This document shows, piece by piece, positions 4,533 through 5,009 of a stretch of 5,009 bases of DNA. Each line of letters starts with the position of its first letter. The first letter of the stretch is position 1. Source of the stretch: RGIG8368 sp045540275 (GTDB taxonomy: Bacteria; Verrucomicrobiota; Kiritimatiellia; RFP12; UBA1067); NCBI GenBank assembly GCA_045540275.1, contig JAZQGX010000199.1, forward strand, positions 1 to 5,009, in the 5' to 3' direction. The notes beneath the pieces were generated by a model. The model was not told where the DNA came from. It searched no databases and worked only from the letters and a program-made list of their open reading frames with translations. A program made the translations under genes and the position numbers.

Positions 4533-4904
4533 CTACCTTGCATGGGTAAAGGGTCCGCCTTCAGCCTGTGTGCCGCACCACGAACACTGCGCTTGACCAG
4601 AAAGGATCGTGCGACCGCACTGGCGACATGTCAGAGGGTCAGTCTGAGTCGAGTCCTGGCCGTCAAGCCGACCATCGCGCATGTCTATCTCCTGTACCTT
4701 GGTATCAAGATCGGCATCCGTGAGGCCAGCTTTATCTTTTAGCAACTCCCACATCGCCTGGACGACCAGATACAGCCGTTCCGTGTTCTTTCGCGTCTTG
4801 TCGGATGACATGGCGCTTTCACGCGCGACATTGCGGGCGTGTTGAGCATCAACTTGCGCGATGAAGTTCTGCGCATACTCAATATGCTGTCCCAGACCAC
4901 TCAT
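4533..4904 (-). CDS. Hypothetical protein with C-terminal zinc ribbon (123 aa)
   Basis: The first 80 residues are helical and charged: a Gln/Ala-rich helix (GQHIEYAQNFIAQVDAQHAR, 5-24), then TERLYLVVQAMWELLKDKAG (41-60) and LTDADLDTKVQEIDMRDGRL (61-80), followed by a short linker and a four-cysteine zinc ribbon, CRQCGRTILSGQAQCSWCG, with Cys93, Cys96, Cys107 and Cys110. The MWELLK...LT-x-x-DL...EIDxRDGxLDG stretch followed by a ribbon resembles unnamed proteins I associate with the Planctomycetes-Verrucomicrobia group; I know no function. The ATG overlaps the stop of the upstream gene (ATGA) and an AAGG-containing site lies about 10 bases upstream. The zinc ribbon suggests binding to nucleic acid or another protein, which is inference. 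Confidence 0.8.
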   Translation of the reverse strand: MSGLGQHIEYAQNFIAQVDAQHARNVARESAMSSDKTRKNTERLYLVVQAMWELLKDKAGLTDADLDTKVQEIDMRDGRLDGQDSTQTDPLTCRQCGRTILSGQAQCSWCGTQAEGGPFTHAR

Positions 4905-5009
4905 AAATCACTCACCTTTCTATTTTCATTGTCGGCACGACCTTCTTTGCGAGATTCTGCAACCCAGGCGTCGAGCATGGCTCGCGCTATCGAGCCGTGG
5001 CGGGGTATC
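4901..5009 (-). CDS. 3' end of an unidentified gene (partial, 35 aa visible)
   Basis: The visible C-terminus reads IPRHGSIARAMLDAWVAESR, KEGRADNENRKVSDL, then TGA at 4903-4901, overlapping the ATG of the zinc-ribbon gene by ATGA. This 4-base overlap and the ordinary codon choice support a real gene. The fragment is charged and helical and too short to assign. Confidence 0.6.
   Translation of the reverse strand, partial: IPRHGSIARAMLDAWVAESRKEGRADNENRKVSDL

Noticed and set aside
4133..4742. Plus-strand ORFs of 138 and 66 aa opposite DUF1653 and the zinc-ribbon gene
   Set aside because: Antisense to frames with recognisable domain signatures and ATGA coupling; no start signal or domain seen.

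Overview
All credible genes lie on the minus strand, so the window is read from 5009 down to 1. It looks like a dense bacterial operon-type region: spacers are short and six neighbouring gene pairs share a 4-base ATGA stop/start overlap. Base composition is moderately GC-rich by eye. The gene families (flavoredoxin-type flavin reductases, TIGR04076 proteins, DUF1653, Phd/VapC) suit an anaerobic, possibly gut- or rumen-associated bacterium. A Kiritimatiellota/Verrucomicrobia-like lineage is my guess from protein style only; there is no rRNA or other taxonomic marker here.

Layout in order of transcription. (1) 5009-4179: the 3' end of an unidentified gene, a 123-aa protein with a C-terminal zinc ribbon, then a DUF1653-domain gene whose 5' half appears broken by two frame changes. 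(2) 4182-3694: trmL, a SPOUT-family tRNA wobble 2'-O-methyltransferase, intact. (3) 3716-3031: a type II toxin-antitoxin pair (Phd/YefM-like antitoxin, PIN-domain VapC toxin) with a plausible promoter and inverted repeat lying across the end of trmL. (4) 2978-1605: a 457-aa protein with three membrane segments and a large soluble domain, not recognised. (5) 1563-1: an array of small genes: a 62-aa 'mini' flavin reductase, a 158-aa membrane protein of unknown function, a second 'mini' flavin reductase that is also frameshifted, a complete TIGR04076 protein, a C-terminally truncated TIGR04076 protein, and a third fragment that is an exact 100-bp repeat of its centre.

The most notable feature is this last array. 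Two separate flavin-reductase genes have kept only their first ~30 codons and last ~20-30 codons, having lost nearly the same central ~130 codons, yet both keep strong ribosome-binding sites and ATGA coupling to their neighbours. The TIGR04076 genes beside them are duplicated, truncated and partly repeated. The simplest reading is a decaying or rearranging redox-related gene array. Retained microproteins or an assembly error at the window edge are alternatives. I do not see strong evidence for a new defence or mobile system; the only clear accessory module is the Phd/VapC pair.
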